This document shows, one piece after another, positions 4,802 to 12,704 of a DNA stretch of 14,954 bases. Source of the stretch: an uncultured Prevotella sp. (GTDB lineage: Bacteria > Bacteroidota > Bacteroidia > Bacteroidales > Bacteroidaceae); the NCBI GenBank assembly GCA_938028745.1, contig CALIZL010000009.1, positions 1 to 14,954 on the forward strand, given 5' to 3'. Position 1 is the first letter of the stretch. Each line of letters opens with the position of its first letter. Both the position numbers and the translations under genes were made by a program. The notes beneath the pieces were generated by a model that did not search any database, was not told the DNA's origin, and saw only the letters and a list, made by a program, of their open reading frames with translations.

Positions 4802-7342
4802 TTAAGATGCAGCCGCTTGTTTTACCAAAAGTTCTTCTTTGTCGGGCGATTTGTCGATAACGATGGTGCCACCCAACGCCAGTTCGTCAGAGAGGATGCG
4901 CTCGGCCAGCAAGTCTTCGATGTAGGTTTGAATGGCTCGCTTTAAGGGACGCGCACCAAACTGCACATCGTAGCCCTTCGATGCAACGAAAGTTTTGGCC
5001 TCAGTGGTTATTTCCAGGTGGTAGCCCAGGTCTTCAACGCGCTTGTAAAGTCCCTTCAACTCGATGTCGACAATGCGGTTGATGGCATTGAGGTCTAGCT
5101 GGTCGAAGGTGATAATCTCGTCAAGACGGTTTAAGAACTCAGGCGCAAACTGCTTGCTAAGGCTCTTTTGGATGATGCTGCGGGCGTATTCCTTATCCTT
5201 CTCATCCATGTTAAGCCCCAATGCGCCACCCGTGTTAAAGCCTACGCCACGTCCAAACTCTTTCAGCTGCCGTGTTCCGGCGTTCGATGTCATGATGATA
5301 ACCGTGTTGCGGAAGTCTACCAGTCGGCCGTTTCCATCGGTAAGCCGACCTTCGTCTAGCACTTGCAGCAGCAGGTTGAACACATTTCCGTGCGCTTTCT
5401 CAATTTCATCGAGCAGTACGATGGAGTAAGGTTTGCGGCGAACACGCTCTGTTAGCTGTCCACCCTCTTCGTAGCCCACGTATCCCGGAGGAGCACCCAC
5501 CAAGCGCGAAACGTTAAAGCTCTCGGTGTACTCGCTCATATCTACACGTATAAGGGCATCGTCGCTGCCGAACATAAACTGCGCCAACTTCTTGGCCAGA
5601 TAGGTTTTACCCACGCCAGTGGGGCCAAGGAACATGAAAACGCCAATGGGATGGTTGGGCTCTTTCAGTCCAACGCGGTTGCGCAGAATGGCCTTAGTCA
5701 TCTTTTCGATGGCTGCATCTTGCGCCACAACCGCCTGTTTCAGTTCGTTGGCCATGCCTTTCAGCCTTACGCCTTCGGTTTCTGCCATTCGCTGCACGGG
5801 CACGCCCGTCATGATCGACACAACTTCGGCCACCTCTTTTTCGGTTACGGGCTGGCGATTGTCGTTGTCGCCAAACGCCCAGGCATAGTTCAGTGCCTCC
5901 AATTCCTTTTCCAGTCGCAGTTGCATGTCTCGGTAGTTGGCGGCCAATTCGTAGTTTTGGTTCACCACGGCGTTTTGTTTTTTCAGCTTGGCCTCGTCTA
6001 ATTCTTTCTCCTTCTCGATGATGGCAGGCGGCACTTCCACGTGTTGCAAGTGCACTTTTGCGCCCACTTCGTCGAGCGCATCAATGGCCTTGTCGGGGAA
6101 AGCCCTATCAGTGACATAACGTTCTGTCAGTTTGACACAAGCGCGCAATGCGTCTTCGGTGTACGCCACGTGGTGATGGCGTTCGTATCTATCCTTAATG
6201 TTCTCTAAGATTTGCAAGGTTTCGTCGGCCGTTGTGGGTTCGACAATCACCTTTTGGAAACGTCTTTCCAACGCGCCGTCTTTCTCGATGCTGTTGCGAT
6301 ACTCGTCTAACGTGGTGGCTCCAACGCATTGTATGGTGCCACGGGCCAACGCCGGTTTCATGATGTTGGCGGCATCCATGCTGCCAGGTGTGCTTCCTGC
6401 GCCGATGATGGTGTGTATCTCGTCGATGAAAACGATGATGTCGGGGTTGTTCTCTATTTCTTTGAGCAATCCGCGAATACGCTCTTCAAACTGTCCGCGA
6501 TACTTCGTTCCGGCCACCATACCCGCCATATCCAGGCTCACAATGCGCTTGTTAAAGAGCACGGGCGACGTTTTGCGCTTGGCGATGAGCTGCGCAAGCC
6601 CCTCAACGATGGCACTTTTACCCACACCCGGTTCGCCAATGATGATGGGATTGTTCTTTTTACGGCGACTGAGAATTTCGGTAACGCGCAAAATTTCCTG
6701 CTCCCGACCCACCACGGGGTCGAGTTTATCCTCCATTGCGGCCTGGGTAAGGTCGGTAGAAAAGCTGTCCAGTATGGGCGTTTTGCCGTTTCCCTTAGCC
6801 GTCTGCGTGGCTTGTGCGCGTTCGTTACGTTGTGCGCCGCCGTTGCCCGGCATGGGTTCGTCTTCCTCGTCGTCAGAAAGTCCGAGGCTATCTTGCGATG
6901 GCATAGCCCGCTTTTGCAGGTAAGCCAGCGTGTCTTCGTAGTTCAGGTTGTTGCTTTCAAGCACCTGTTTGGCGGCATTGTCCACGCGGTCGTGCAGCAT
7001 AGCCAACAAAAGGTGCTGCACATCCACGGTTTGCGTGTTTTGTATGCGTGCCTCCAACACGGCCAATTTCAGAATATTGTTTGCCATTTCGTTAAGGGCC
7101 ACCTCGTTGTTGGCCATGGGTGCATGTTGCGCATGCGCCTTGGCCAACTCTTCCAGTTGCAAGCGCATGGCCTCGATGTCGGTATTCTGTCGCTCAAAGA
7201 GTTCGTTTACAGGGCCGCCACTTCCTCTTAAAATGCCCAGTAGCAGGTGTTCGGGCCCCACAACGTTGCTAGCCAGCCGCGTTGCCTCTTCGCGACTGAA
7301 TGCCAGAACTTCTGAAACCCTGGGTGAAAATTGGCTTTTCAT
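4802..7342 (-). CDS. clpC: ClpC-type Clp/Hsp100 AAA+ unfoldase
   Basis: The product has 846 residues and typical length. It is an ATP-driven hexameric ring that unfolds proteins and feeds them to ClpP in the cytoplasm. Domains in order: Clp N-domain double repeat (about 1-145), an acidic linker (SDDEEDEPMPGN, 156-167), AAA-1 with Walker A GEPGVGKS (236-243), Walker B VFIDEIH (304-310) and arginine finger ERRF (359-362), a UVR-like coiled segment (about 445-485) that marks ClpC rather than ClpA or ClpB, and AAA-2 with Walker A GPTGVGKT (573-580), Walker B VLLDEIEKA (642-650) and NRLDE (738-742). The ClpP-docking loop is GRGVGF (697-702). No long middle domain as in ClpB is present. The start is fixed by AGGAGG 10 bases before ATG, unusually strong for this phylum. 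It is transcribed alone and divergently from ridA. Confidence 0.95.
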   Translation of the reverse strand: MKSQFSPRVSEVLAFSREEATRLASNVVGPEHLLLGILRGSGGPVNELFERQNTDIEAMRLQLEELAKAHAQHAPMANNEVALNEMANNILKLAVLEARIQNTQTVDVQHLLLAMLHDRVDNAAKQVLESNNLNYEDTLAYLQKRAMPSQDSLGLSDDEEDEPMPGNGGAQRNERAQATQTAKGNGKTPILDSFSTDLTQAAMEDKLDPVVGREQEILRVTEILSRRKKNNPIIIGEPGVGKSAIVEGLAQLIAKRKTSPVLFNKRIVSLDMAGMVAGTKYRGQFEERIRGLLKEIENNPDIIVFIDEIHTIIGAGSTPGSMDAANIMKPALARGTIQCVGATTLDEYRNSIEKDGALERRFQKVIVEPTTADETLQILENIKDRYERHHHVAYTEDALRACVKLTERYVTDRAFPDKAIDALDEVGAKVHLQHVEVPPAIIEKEKELDEAKLKKQNAVVNQNYELAANYRDMQLRLEKELEALNYAWAFGDNDNRQPVTEKEVAEVVSIMTGVPVQRMAETEGVRLKGMANELKQAVVAQDAAIEKMTKAILRNRVGLKEPNHPIGVFMFLGPTGVGKTYLAKKLAQFMFGSDDALIRVDMSEYTESFNVSRLVGAPPGYVGYEEGGQLTERVRRKPYSIVLLDEIEKAHGNVFNLLLQVLDEGRLTDGNGRLVDFRNTVIIMTSNAGTRQLKEFGRGVGFNTGGALGLNMDEKDKEYARSIIQKSLSKQFAPEFLNRLDEIITFDQLDLNAINRIVDIELKGLYKRVEDLGYHLEITTEAKTFVASKGYDVQFGARPLKRAIQTYIEDLLAERILSDELALGGTIVIDKSPDKEELLVKQAAAS

Positions 7343-7352
7343 ATACTTTATT

Positions 7353-7358
7353 CCTCCT
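7353..7358 (-). promoter_or_regulatory. Strong Shine-Dalgarno sequence of clpC
   Basis: The plus strand reads CCTCCT, which is AGGAGG on the minus strand, 10 bases before the clpC ATG. Other genes in the window have A-rich leaders without such a site, which is the usual state in Bacteroidetes. Confidence 0.6.
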
Positions 7359-7509
7359 GTATTTTCGTTTAATAATTACTTAATCGCCGTTAAGACGACT
7401 GATTGACACCTAATTAGGGCAACCATATTATGGAATGGCAAACACCGTGCCAAAATGCGTTTGCGTGCTAAGCGGTTGGCCATTGCCCACAGTGCGCATC
7501 CCACTAATG

Positions 7510-7539
7510 CAAATATAGTGAAAAAAGTGCAATTTACAT
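7510..7539 (-). promoter_or_regulatory. Candidate promoter of clpC
   Basis: On the minus strand TATATTTG (7517 to 7510) matches the -7 consensus perfectly. At the proper distance (19 bases) there is only ATG instead of TTG, so the -33 part is weak. It would give a 5' leader of about 160 bases. Confidence 0.4.
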
Positions 7540-7577
7540 CACGACAAATAAATAAAAAAACACAAACTGGGGCAAAC

Positions 7578-7608
7578 TTGCTCACGTCAAGTTTTATTAT
7601 TATATTTG
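7578..7608 (+). promoter_or_regulatory. Promoter of ridA
   Basis: TTG at 7578-7580, 20 bases, then TATATTTG at 7601-7608 fits the Bacteroidetes promoter consensus. The transcript would start near 7616, about 20 bases before the ridA ATG. Confidence 0.7.
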
Positions 7609-7636
7609 CACGCAATTACAGAAACAATCAACACAA

Positions 7637-8011
7637 ATGAAAGCAATCAACACAGAAAAAGCACCCAAGGCCATCGGCCCTTACAGTCAAGCCATCGAGG
7701 CTAACGGCTTTGTTTTCGCCTCAGGGCAACTTCCCGTAGACGTAACGACGGGCGAATTTGTGCCGGGTGGCGTGAAAGAACAAACCCGCCAATCGCTTAC
7801 CAATGCGCGAAACGTGCTGCAAGCGGCAGGCGCCGACCTGAATAACGTGGTTAAGACCACCGTTTTCCTTTCAGACATGGCCAACTTCGCCGAGATGAAC
7901 GAAGTGTATGCCGAGTTTTTCTCGCAGCCTTTCCCCGCTCGTTCGGCCGTAGCCGTGAAGGCATTGCCTAAGGGAGCACTGGTAGAAGTAGAGTGCATCG
8001 CCGCCAAATAA
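7637..8011 (+). CDS. ridA: RidA family reactive intermediate deaminase
   Basis: The product has 124 residues, the standard length of the YjgF/YER057c/UK114 family. RidA hydrolyses reactive 2-aminoacrylate and related enamines and imines released by pyridoxal-phosphate enzymes, giving 2-keto acids and ammonia. Family marks are GPYSQAI (14-20, Tyr16), FASGQLPVD (27-35, Ser29), PARSAV (100-105, with Arg102, which binds the substrate carboxylate) and VEVECIA (116-122, with Glu119). All catalytic-site residues of the deaminating branch are present, so activity is expected. It acts as a cytoplasmic trimer. It follows its own promoter and is followed after 52 bases by the yitT-type gene, so both may share a transcript; no terminator lies between them. 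Confidence 0.92.
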   Translation: MKAINTEKAPKAIGPYSQAIEANGFVFASGQLPVDVTTGEFVPGGVKEQTRQSLTNARNVLQAAGADLNNVVKTTVFLSDMANFAEMNEVYAEFFSQPFPARSAVAVKALPKGALVEVECIAAK

Positions 8012-8063
8012 GGGGGCAAGACGTAAAGCGCAGAAACAAAACCGTTCACAACTTACTGCAAAA

Positions 8064-8999
8064 ATGACAGCTGTAAACAAAAAAGCCATATATCGGGAGC
8101 TTACCGACTACGTGATGATTGGCATCGGCATGGCTTTCTATAGCTTGGGTTGGGTGGCCTTTTACTTGCCCAACCACATCACCTCAGGTGGTGTAGCCGG
8201 TCTTTCGTCCATCATCTTTTGGGGTACGCACACCCCTGTGCAGTTCACCTACTTTGGCATGAACCTGATACTTCTTGCCATTGCCCTGAAAGTTTTGGGC
8301 TTTAAGTTTTGCTTGAAAACCATCTACGGTGTGACGATGATGACGATGTTCGTTGGGTTGTTCCGCCAACTCTTCCCCAATCCCACTATCCTCCGCGACG
8401 AACCCTTCATGGCCTGCATCATCGGGTCGTGCTTCTGCGGTATCGGTTTGGGCTTCGGGCTGTCTTATCACGGCAGTTCGGGTGGGTCGGACATCGTTGC
8501 GGCCATCATCAACAAGTATCGCGACATCTCGCTTGGGCGCGTAATTCTGTTGGTAGACATGATTATCGTAAGCCTTAGTTACTTGGTTTTGAAGAGTTGG
8601 GAGCAGGTTATCTATGGCTATGTGGGACTTATCGTGGTGTCGTTTGTACTCGACCAAGTGGTGAATATGGGCAAACGCTCGGTGCAGTTCCTCATTATTT
8701 CCGAACGTTACGAAGAGATTTGCCAACGCATAACAAGCACCCCACCCCACCGCGGATGCACAATGATAGACGCCACGGGCTACTATTCGCGCAACCAAAT
8801 GAAGCTGGTGGTTCTTGTAACTAAACAACGTGAGGCCTCGCAAGTGTACAGTATGATTGACGAAATAGACCCACACGCCTTCGTTACGCAATCTTCTGTG
8901 AGCGGCGTTTACGGAAATGGATTTGATAAGTTCAAGGTTAAGCGAAGTAAAAAGCGCGTGGATGGTGTGCCAAAAACTGACGGCACGACTGCCGTTTAG
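8064..8999 (+). CDS. YitT family membrane protein
   Basis: The product has 311 residues. The N-terminal part has about six hydrophobic segments (near residues 15-35, 42-53, 60-79, 86-100, 116-136 and 158-198, the last possibly two), with the family-typical LPNHITSGGVAGLS (35-48) and YHGSSGGSDIVAAI (135-148). The C-terminal soluble part (about 205-290) is the DUF2179 domain found in YitT proteins, with the segment GYYSRNQMKLVVLVTKQ. After it comes a short basic tail. The transport role is not settled for this family. It lies in the inner membrane. It follows ridA by 52 bases in the same direction, probably as the second gene of the transcript. A large palindrome 59 bases after the stop may end transcription. 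Confidence 0.9.
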   Translation: MTAVNKKAIYRELTDYVMIGIGMAFYSLGWVAFYLPNHITSGGVAGLSSIIFWGTHTPVQFTYFGMNLILLAIALKVLGFKFCLKTIYGVTMMTMFVGLFRQLFPNPTILRDEPFMACIIGSCFCGIGLGFGLSYHGSSGGSDIVAAIINKYRDISLGRVILLVDMIIVSLSYLVLKSWEQVIYGYVGLIVVSFVLDQVVNMGKRSVQFLIISERYEEICQRITSTPPHRGCTMIDATGYYSRNQMKLVVLVTKQREASQVYSMIDEIDPHAFVTQSSVSGVYGNGFDKFKVKRSKKRVDGVPKTDGTTAV

Positions 9000-9058
9000 C
9001 ACTATCTCAACCGCATTAGCACGCGCTCGCCGCAGCGCATAAGCAAAGAAAGTATATC

Positions 9059-9136
9059 ATTTGAGAGATTTCTCACTCATGACGCACCACACCTTATTAT
9101 ATAATGAGGTCGCCATGAGTGAGACATCTCTCAAAT
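9059..9136. repeat. Large interrupted palindrome between convergent genes
   Basis: The arms 9059-9081 and 9114-9136 are reverse complements over 23 bases with a single mismatch (T at 9070 against C at 9125). Inside them lies a second imperfect palindrome, 9092-9109 (CCTTATTATATAATGAGG), so the whole can fold as a long stem topped by a small one. It sits between the ends of yitT (plus) and the PAP2 gene (minus), 59 and 123 bases away. It could be a bidirectional terminator or a short inverted-repeat mobile element. I see no clear target-site duplication. Confidence 0.75.
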
Positions 9137-9258
9137 TTGTTTATGGGGATGGGGTGACAAGCCGTCTACGCTGAACAAAGAACAAATGCGGCAAAGCCAA
9201 CAACAAAGTTCAAAAAGACAAATGTTTGTCGTCCAACTGCTTTACACTTACAACGTGC

Positions 9259-10914
9259 TTAAAACGAAATACAAAACGCCGTTCCTGCACTTAATTGCAA
9301 CATATTCTTCTTTATTCGCTCGGTTAACACCTCGTTGGGCAGGGGTGTAGCGTTGGGAAACTCTTGCCGTTTCCATTCCGAAGGGTTCAATGTTACCGTA
9401 AACGTGTTGAGCGAATAATTAAAATCAAGGAAAGCGCGCCAACTATAAGCCTGCTTATAGGCCACGGTGAGCGACATGCCCGTGCCAAAACGCAGAGCCT
9501 TGTTGCCCTTAATGGTGAGGAAGTCCCATTCGGTGGTGTATTTTTCTTGCGTGTCGGTGTGGCTTTCAGGCGTTCCGAGCTTCACCGTCCCTTCCTTCAT
9601 GGCGCGCACCGAGATGCTCTTAAAGATGTTGCGCCCAACGGTAAACTTGCCACCCAAAGACATACGAGGCATGAAAGGCCATGCCAAATAAAGGCCCAGA
9701 GAGGAACAAAGCTCGTTTAGACCAGTGTGCGAGAAATCGTAAGTAACGCCTTCGGGGAGATTTGCCGTGGAAGAATGCCCCCGAAATGGCCTGTCCAGGT
9801 GCTTTACATGGTGGCCAACCAGCTGCCACGAGGTGCCTACGCCGACGTAGGGATTAAAGAAATAGGCTGCCTCCACACCCACCATAGCCCCTGTTCCGAA
9901 CTGCATAAGGAACGGAACATCGCCCAATGTAGCCTTAAAGCTGTCTGGCGTGCGAAGTCTTTGCTGCCCTAGAATGCCGCTCATGCGGATGGAGAAGAAC
10001 GAAGGGTGGGTACTTAGGTTCACAAAGTTATGCTTTTCGGGTGCGACTAGCCCTTTTTTCTTAAACAACAAGTCGCTCAGGGCATAGCCAAGCTCGGTAG
10101 ACATGATGCCGATACCCGCTCCACAAAACACGTCGCTCATCCAATGGCGGTTGTTAAGCATGCGCATCACCCCCGTGGCAGTGGCTACGCCATATCCTGC
10201 AAAGCTGTACCAAGGGCTTACTGTGAGCCCATACTCCTTGTGAAGGATGGTTGCAGCCACGAAAGCCGTTGCGGTATGCCCCGACGGAAACGAGTTGTGG
10301 GTGCTGTTGTCAGGCCGCATTTGGTTGACAGTGGTCTTAATAGTGTTCACGATGGCGGCCATAATGGCAAACGACATCGCGCTACTAGCCAAATAACGAA
10401 CGGGAGAACTCTTGCCCCGAACACCCATAACCTGCATGCCTGTGGCTAATGCAAAGGGCGCAAGCTGCACATAATCGTCAACCGACGACTTAAATTCGGG
10501 AACAAACTCTTTGTGCAAGTAGTACACGCGGTGGCGTTCGCTTCTGCCCAACACGCCTGCAAGGATGAGCGGAAGGCCAACGTAGGTTAAACTTCGGTCG
10601 AACCTTATGTCGTCTCGGCGATGTATCACCGAGTCGTTCGCGGCCGTTTCGGGCTGCATCTCGTGCAGGGAGCGTGCCGTAAGAGCCGAGTCTGCCGTCT
10701 CGTTTTTTACGTTGACGCTATCTTCGGGCCCGCCAACGCGTTCGGCATCGCTGTTTTGGGCGGCAATGTCGAGGGCGAACAACAAAAAGAGGGCTACCCA
10801 AACGCATTGGACAATGCGCCAATGCCAAGCAGAAAAAGGCTCTGCTTGCTTGTTTTCCTGTGTTCGGCTATGTTCGTTTACATGTAGAGTTGAACTGTTT
10901 TTTGATGTCAGCAT
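9259..10914 (-). CDS. PAP2-family phosphatase fused to a predicted outer-membrane barrel
   Basis: Read from ATG 10914 the product has 551 residues. A longer frame to 10950 begins with TTG, and since the promoter puts the transcript start near 10955, ATG 10914 is preferred. Numbering from that ATG: a signal or anchor segment WRIVQCVWVALFLLFALDIAAQ lies near 32-53 (shown by its outline). The PAP2 core has all three catalytic motifs: K-x6-RP (Lys193, Arg200-Pro201), PSGH (210-213) and R-x5-H-x3-D (Arg251, His257, Asp261). PAP2 enzymes dephosphorylate lipid phosphates such as phosphatidic acid, undecaprenyl diphosphate or lipid A. The remaining 250 residues alternate polar and apolar positions, are rich in aromatic residues, and end in ...AFCISF; a C-terminal Phe is typical of outer-membrane barrels. 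Substrate cannot be read from the sequence. It is transcribed alone, convergent with yitT. Confidence 0.85.
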   Translation of the reverse strand: MLTSKNSSTLHVNEHSRTQENKQAEPFSAWHWRIVQCVWVALFLLFALDIAAQNSDAERVGGPEDSVNVKNETADSALTARSLHEMQPETAANDSVIHRRDDIRFDRSLTYVGLPLILAGVLGRSERHRVYYLHKEFVPEFKSSVDDYVQLAPFALATGMQVMGVRGKSSPVRYLASSAMSFAIMAAIVNTIKTTVNQMRPDNSTHNSFPSGHTATAFVAATILHKEYGLTVSPWYSFAGYGVATATGVMRMLNNRHWMSDVFCGAGIGIMSTELGYALSDLLFKKKGLVAPEKHNFVNLSTHPSFFSIRMSGILGQQRLRTPDSFKATLGDVPFLMQFGTGAMVGVEAAYFFNPYVGVGTSWQLVGHHVKHLDRPFRGHSSTANLPEGVTYDFSHTGLNELCSSLGLYLAWPFMPRMSLGGKFTVGRNIFKSISVRAMKEGTVKLGTPESHTDTQEKYTTEWDFLTIKGNKALRFGTGMSLTVAYKQAYSWRAFLDFNYSLNTFTVTLNPSEWKRQEFPNATPLPNEVLTERIKKNMLQLSAGTAFCISF

Positions 10915-10961
10915 AGTGATTATCAGTGATTGTTGGTACGGCCTTCTCAACCTGCGGCACG

Positions 10962-10992
10962 CAAAGTTAGCAAAAAATCCACTTTCAACAAA
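10962..10992 (-). promoter_or_regulatory. Promoter of the PAP2 gene
   Basis: On the minus strand TTTG (10992 to 10989), 19 bases, then TAACTTTG (10969 to 10962) is a full match to the Bacteroidetes consensus. The expected transcript start near 10955 lies about 40 bases before ATG 10914, and this decides the start codon. Confidence 0.7.
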
Positions 10993-11107
10993 GCCTTTAT
11001 TGTAAAAAGATAGTGGCTACGAGCAAGCCAACTGCTTGCCAACAATGGGCACAAGGCACTTTTTTACCAAAAAAGTTCACTGCAAGACACATTTTAATAT
11101 ATAAAAC

Positions 11108-11138
11108 ATGGAAGTGTCAATTTATTGTGGTAAATTTG
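11108..11138 (+). promoter_or_regulatory. Candidate promoter of purB
   Basis: TAAATTTG at 11131-11138 matches the -7 consensus. Twenty bases upstream stands ATG (11108-11110) in place of TTG, so the -33 part is weak. The transcript would start about 20 bases before the purB ATG. Confidence 0.5.
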
Positions 11139-11164
11139 CAATTCAATTAGTACTATAAAGTTAT

Positions 11165-12511
11165 ATGAGTCTTAACATGCTTACAGCCATCACGCCTATC
11201 GATGGCCGTTATCGCGGTAAAACCGAACCGTTAGCCAACTACTTCTCGGAATATGCCCTTATCCGCTATCGCGTAAGGGTTGAAATAGAATATTTTATCG
11301 CCCTTTGCGAGCTGCCTTTGCCGCAATTGGCCGGTGTGGGCAGCGAGCGTTTTGACCAGCTACGCGACATATACCGCACTTTCGACGAGGCTAAGGCACA
11401 GCGTGTTAAAGACATCGAGAAGGTTACGAACCACGACGTGAAGGCCGTGGAGTATTTCATTAAGGAAGAATTCGATGCCATTGGCGGCTTGGAACCTTAC
11501 AAGGAGTTCATCCACTTCGGGCTAACTTCGCAAGACATCAATAACACCAGCGTGCCACTTTCGCTGAAAGAGGCACTCGAAGAATGTTATTATCCGCTGC
11601 TGGAAGAACTGATTGGGCAGCTAAACAAATATGCCGAAGCGTGGAAAGACGTGCCCATGCTGGCCAAAACGCACGGCCAGCCGGCATCGCCAACGCGTCT
11701 GGGCAAAGAGGTTGGCGTGTTTGCCTATCGTTTGGAGGAGCAGTTGGCGCAGCTTAAAGCCTGCAAGATGTCGGCTAAGTTTGGCGGAGCCACGGGCAAC
11801 TACAATGCCCACCACGTGGCTTACCCACAAATAGACTGGCGCGAGTTTGGCAACCGTTTCGTCAGCGACAAGCTAGGACTGGTGCGCGAGCAACTAACCA
11901 CGCAGATAAGCAATTACGACAACATGGGCGCAGCATTCGATGCCATGCGCCGCATCAACACAATCGTGCTCGATTTGGACCGCGACTTCTGGATGTACAT
12001 ATCTATGGACTACTTCAAACAGAAGATAAAGGCGGGCGAAGTGGGTTCGAGCGCTATGCCGCACAAGGTTAATCCCATCGACTTTGAGAACAGTGAGGGC
12101 AACCTAGGGCTGGCAAACGCCGTGTTACAGTTCTTGGCACAGAAGCTGCCCGTTAGTCGTTTGCAACGCGATCTCACCGACTCTACCGTGCTACGCAACG
12201 TGGGCGTGCCAATGGGGCATGCACTTATCGCCTTCCAAAGCACACTTAAAGGGCTTGGCAAGCTCATTCTCAACGAAGAAAAGCTAGCCGAAGACTTGGA
12301 GAACACGTGGGCGGTGGTGGCCGAGGCCATACAAACCATCCTGCGCAGAGAGGCTTACCCCAACCCCTACGAGGCGTTGAAAGCCCTAACACGCACGAAC
12401 GAGAAGATGACGGAGCGCACGATTCACGACTTTGTTAATCAGCTGGACGTAAACGAAGACGTGAAGAAAGAACTGCTCGCCATTAATCCCTGGAACTATA
12501 CGGGGCTGTAA
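11165..12511 (+). CDS. purB: Adenylosuccinate lyase
   Basis: The product has 448 residues, normal for the PurB type of the fumarase/aspartase superfamily. It catalyses two fumarate-releasing steps of purine synthesis: SAICAR to AICAR, and adenylosuccinate to AMP. Visible marks are TPIDGRY near the N-terminus (10-16), NHDVKAVEYF (89-98), HFGLTSQDINNT (117-128), KTHGQPASPT (168-177, with the conserved His170) and the superfamily signature GSSAMPHKVNPIDFEN (294-309), whose serine is the catalytic acid-base residue on the mobile loop. TTDS-like QRDLTDSTVLRN follows (334-345). It is a cytoplasmic homotetramer. It has its own candidate promoter and is followed after 193 bases by the RluB-type gene in the same direction. 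Start ATG 11165 agrees with the family's N-terminus. Confidence 0.96.
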   Translation: MSLNMLTAITPIDGRYRGKTEPLANYFSEYALIRYRVRVEIEYFIALCELPLPQLAGVGSERFDQLRDIYRTFDEAKAQRVKDIEKVTNHDVKAVEYFIKEEFDAIGGLEPYKEFIHFGLTSQDINNTSVPLSLKEALEECYYPLLEELIGQLNKYAEAWKDVPMLAKTHGQPASPTRLGKEVGVFAYRLEEQLAQLKACKMSAKFGGATGNYNAHHVAYPQIDWREFGNRFVSDKLGLVREQLTTQISNYDNMGAAFDAMRRINTIVLDLDRDFWMYISMDYFKQKIKAGEVGSSAMPHKVNPIDFENSEGNLGLANAVLQFLAQKLPVSRLQRDLTDSTVLRNVGVPMGHALIAFQSTLKGLGKLILNEEKLAEDLENTWAVVAEAIQTILRREAYPNPYEALKALTRTNEKMTERTIHDFVNQLDVNEDVKKELLAINPWNYTGL

Positions 12512-12704
12512 GCAGGGCAGCTAAGAAACAAGAGAACAAGATGAGTGATAAAAGAAAGCCAGTAAACCTATAAACGCATTAACTCGTAAACTGGTCAACT
12601 GGTTAACTCGTAAACTAAGTATTATAAACCTAACTAAACTATAAATTAAAAGAATTAAAAGTAAAGTATTAACGCAACCGTGAGGTTAAAAAAGAATTAA
12701 AATT
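12512..12704. repeat. Intergenic spacer with 8-base repeats, complementary orientation
   Basis: From 12568 to 12615 there are six octamers in exact register: CTATAAAC, GCATTAAC, TCGTAAAC, TGGTCAAC, TGGTTAAC and TCGTAAAC, with related but irregular pieces on both sides. The consensus equals the reverse complement of the GTTGACGA unit at 1523-1738 with a few changes. The rest is A-rich leader for the next gene. I see no promoter matching the TAnnTTTG form and no clear terminator for purB. Confidence 0.6.

Noticed and set aside
6198..7231. Plus-strand frames of 241 and 300 codons inside clpC
   Set aside because: They lie opposite a fully conserved AAA+ gene and show no domain of their own; they are mirror frames of its codon bias.
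8184..9002. Minus-strand frame of 272 codons
   Set aside because: It is antisense to the well-supported YitT-type gene and has no recognisable domain.
10915..10950. Longer PAP2 start at 10950
   Set aside because: It would use TTG and begin almost at the predicted transcript start; ATG 10914 fits the promoter and the signal segment better.
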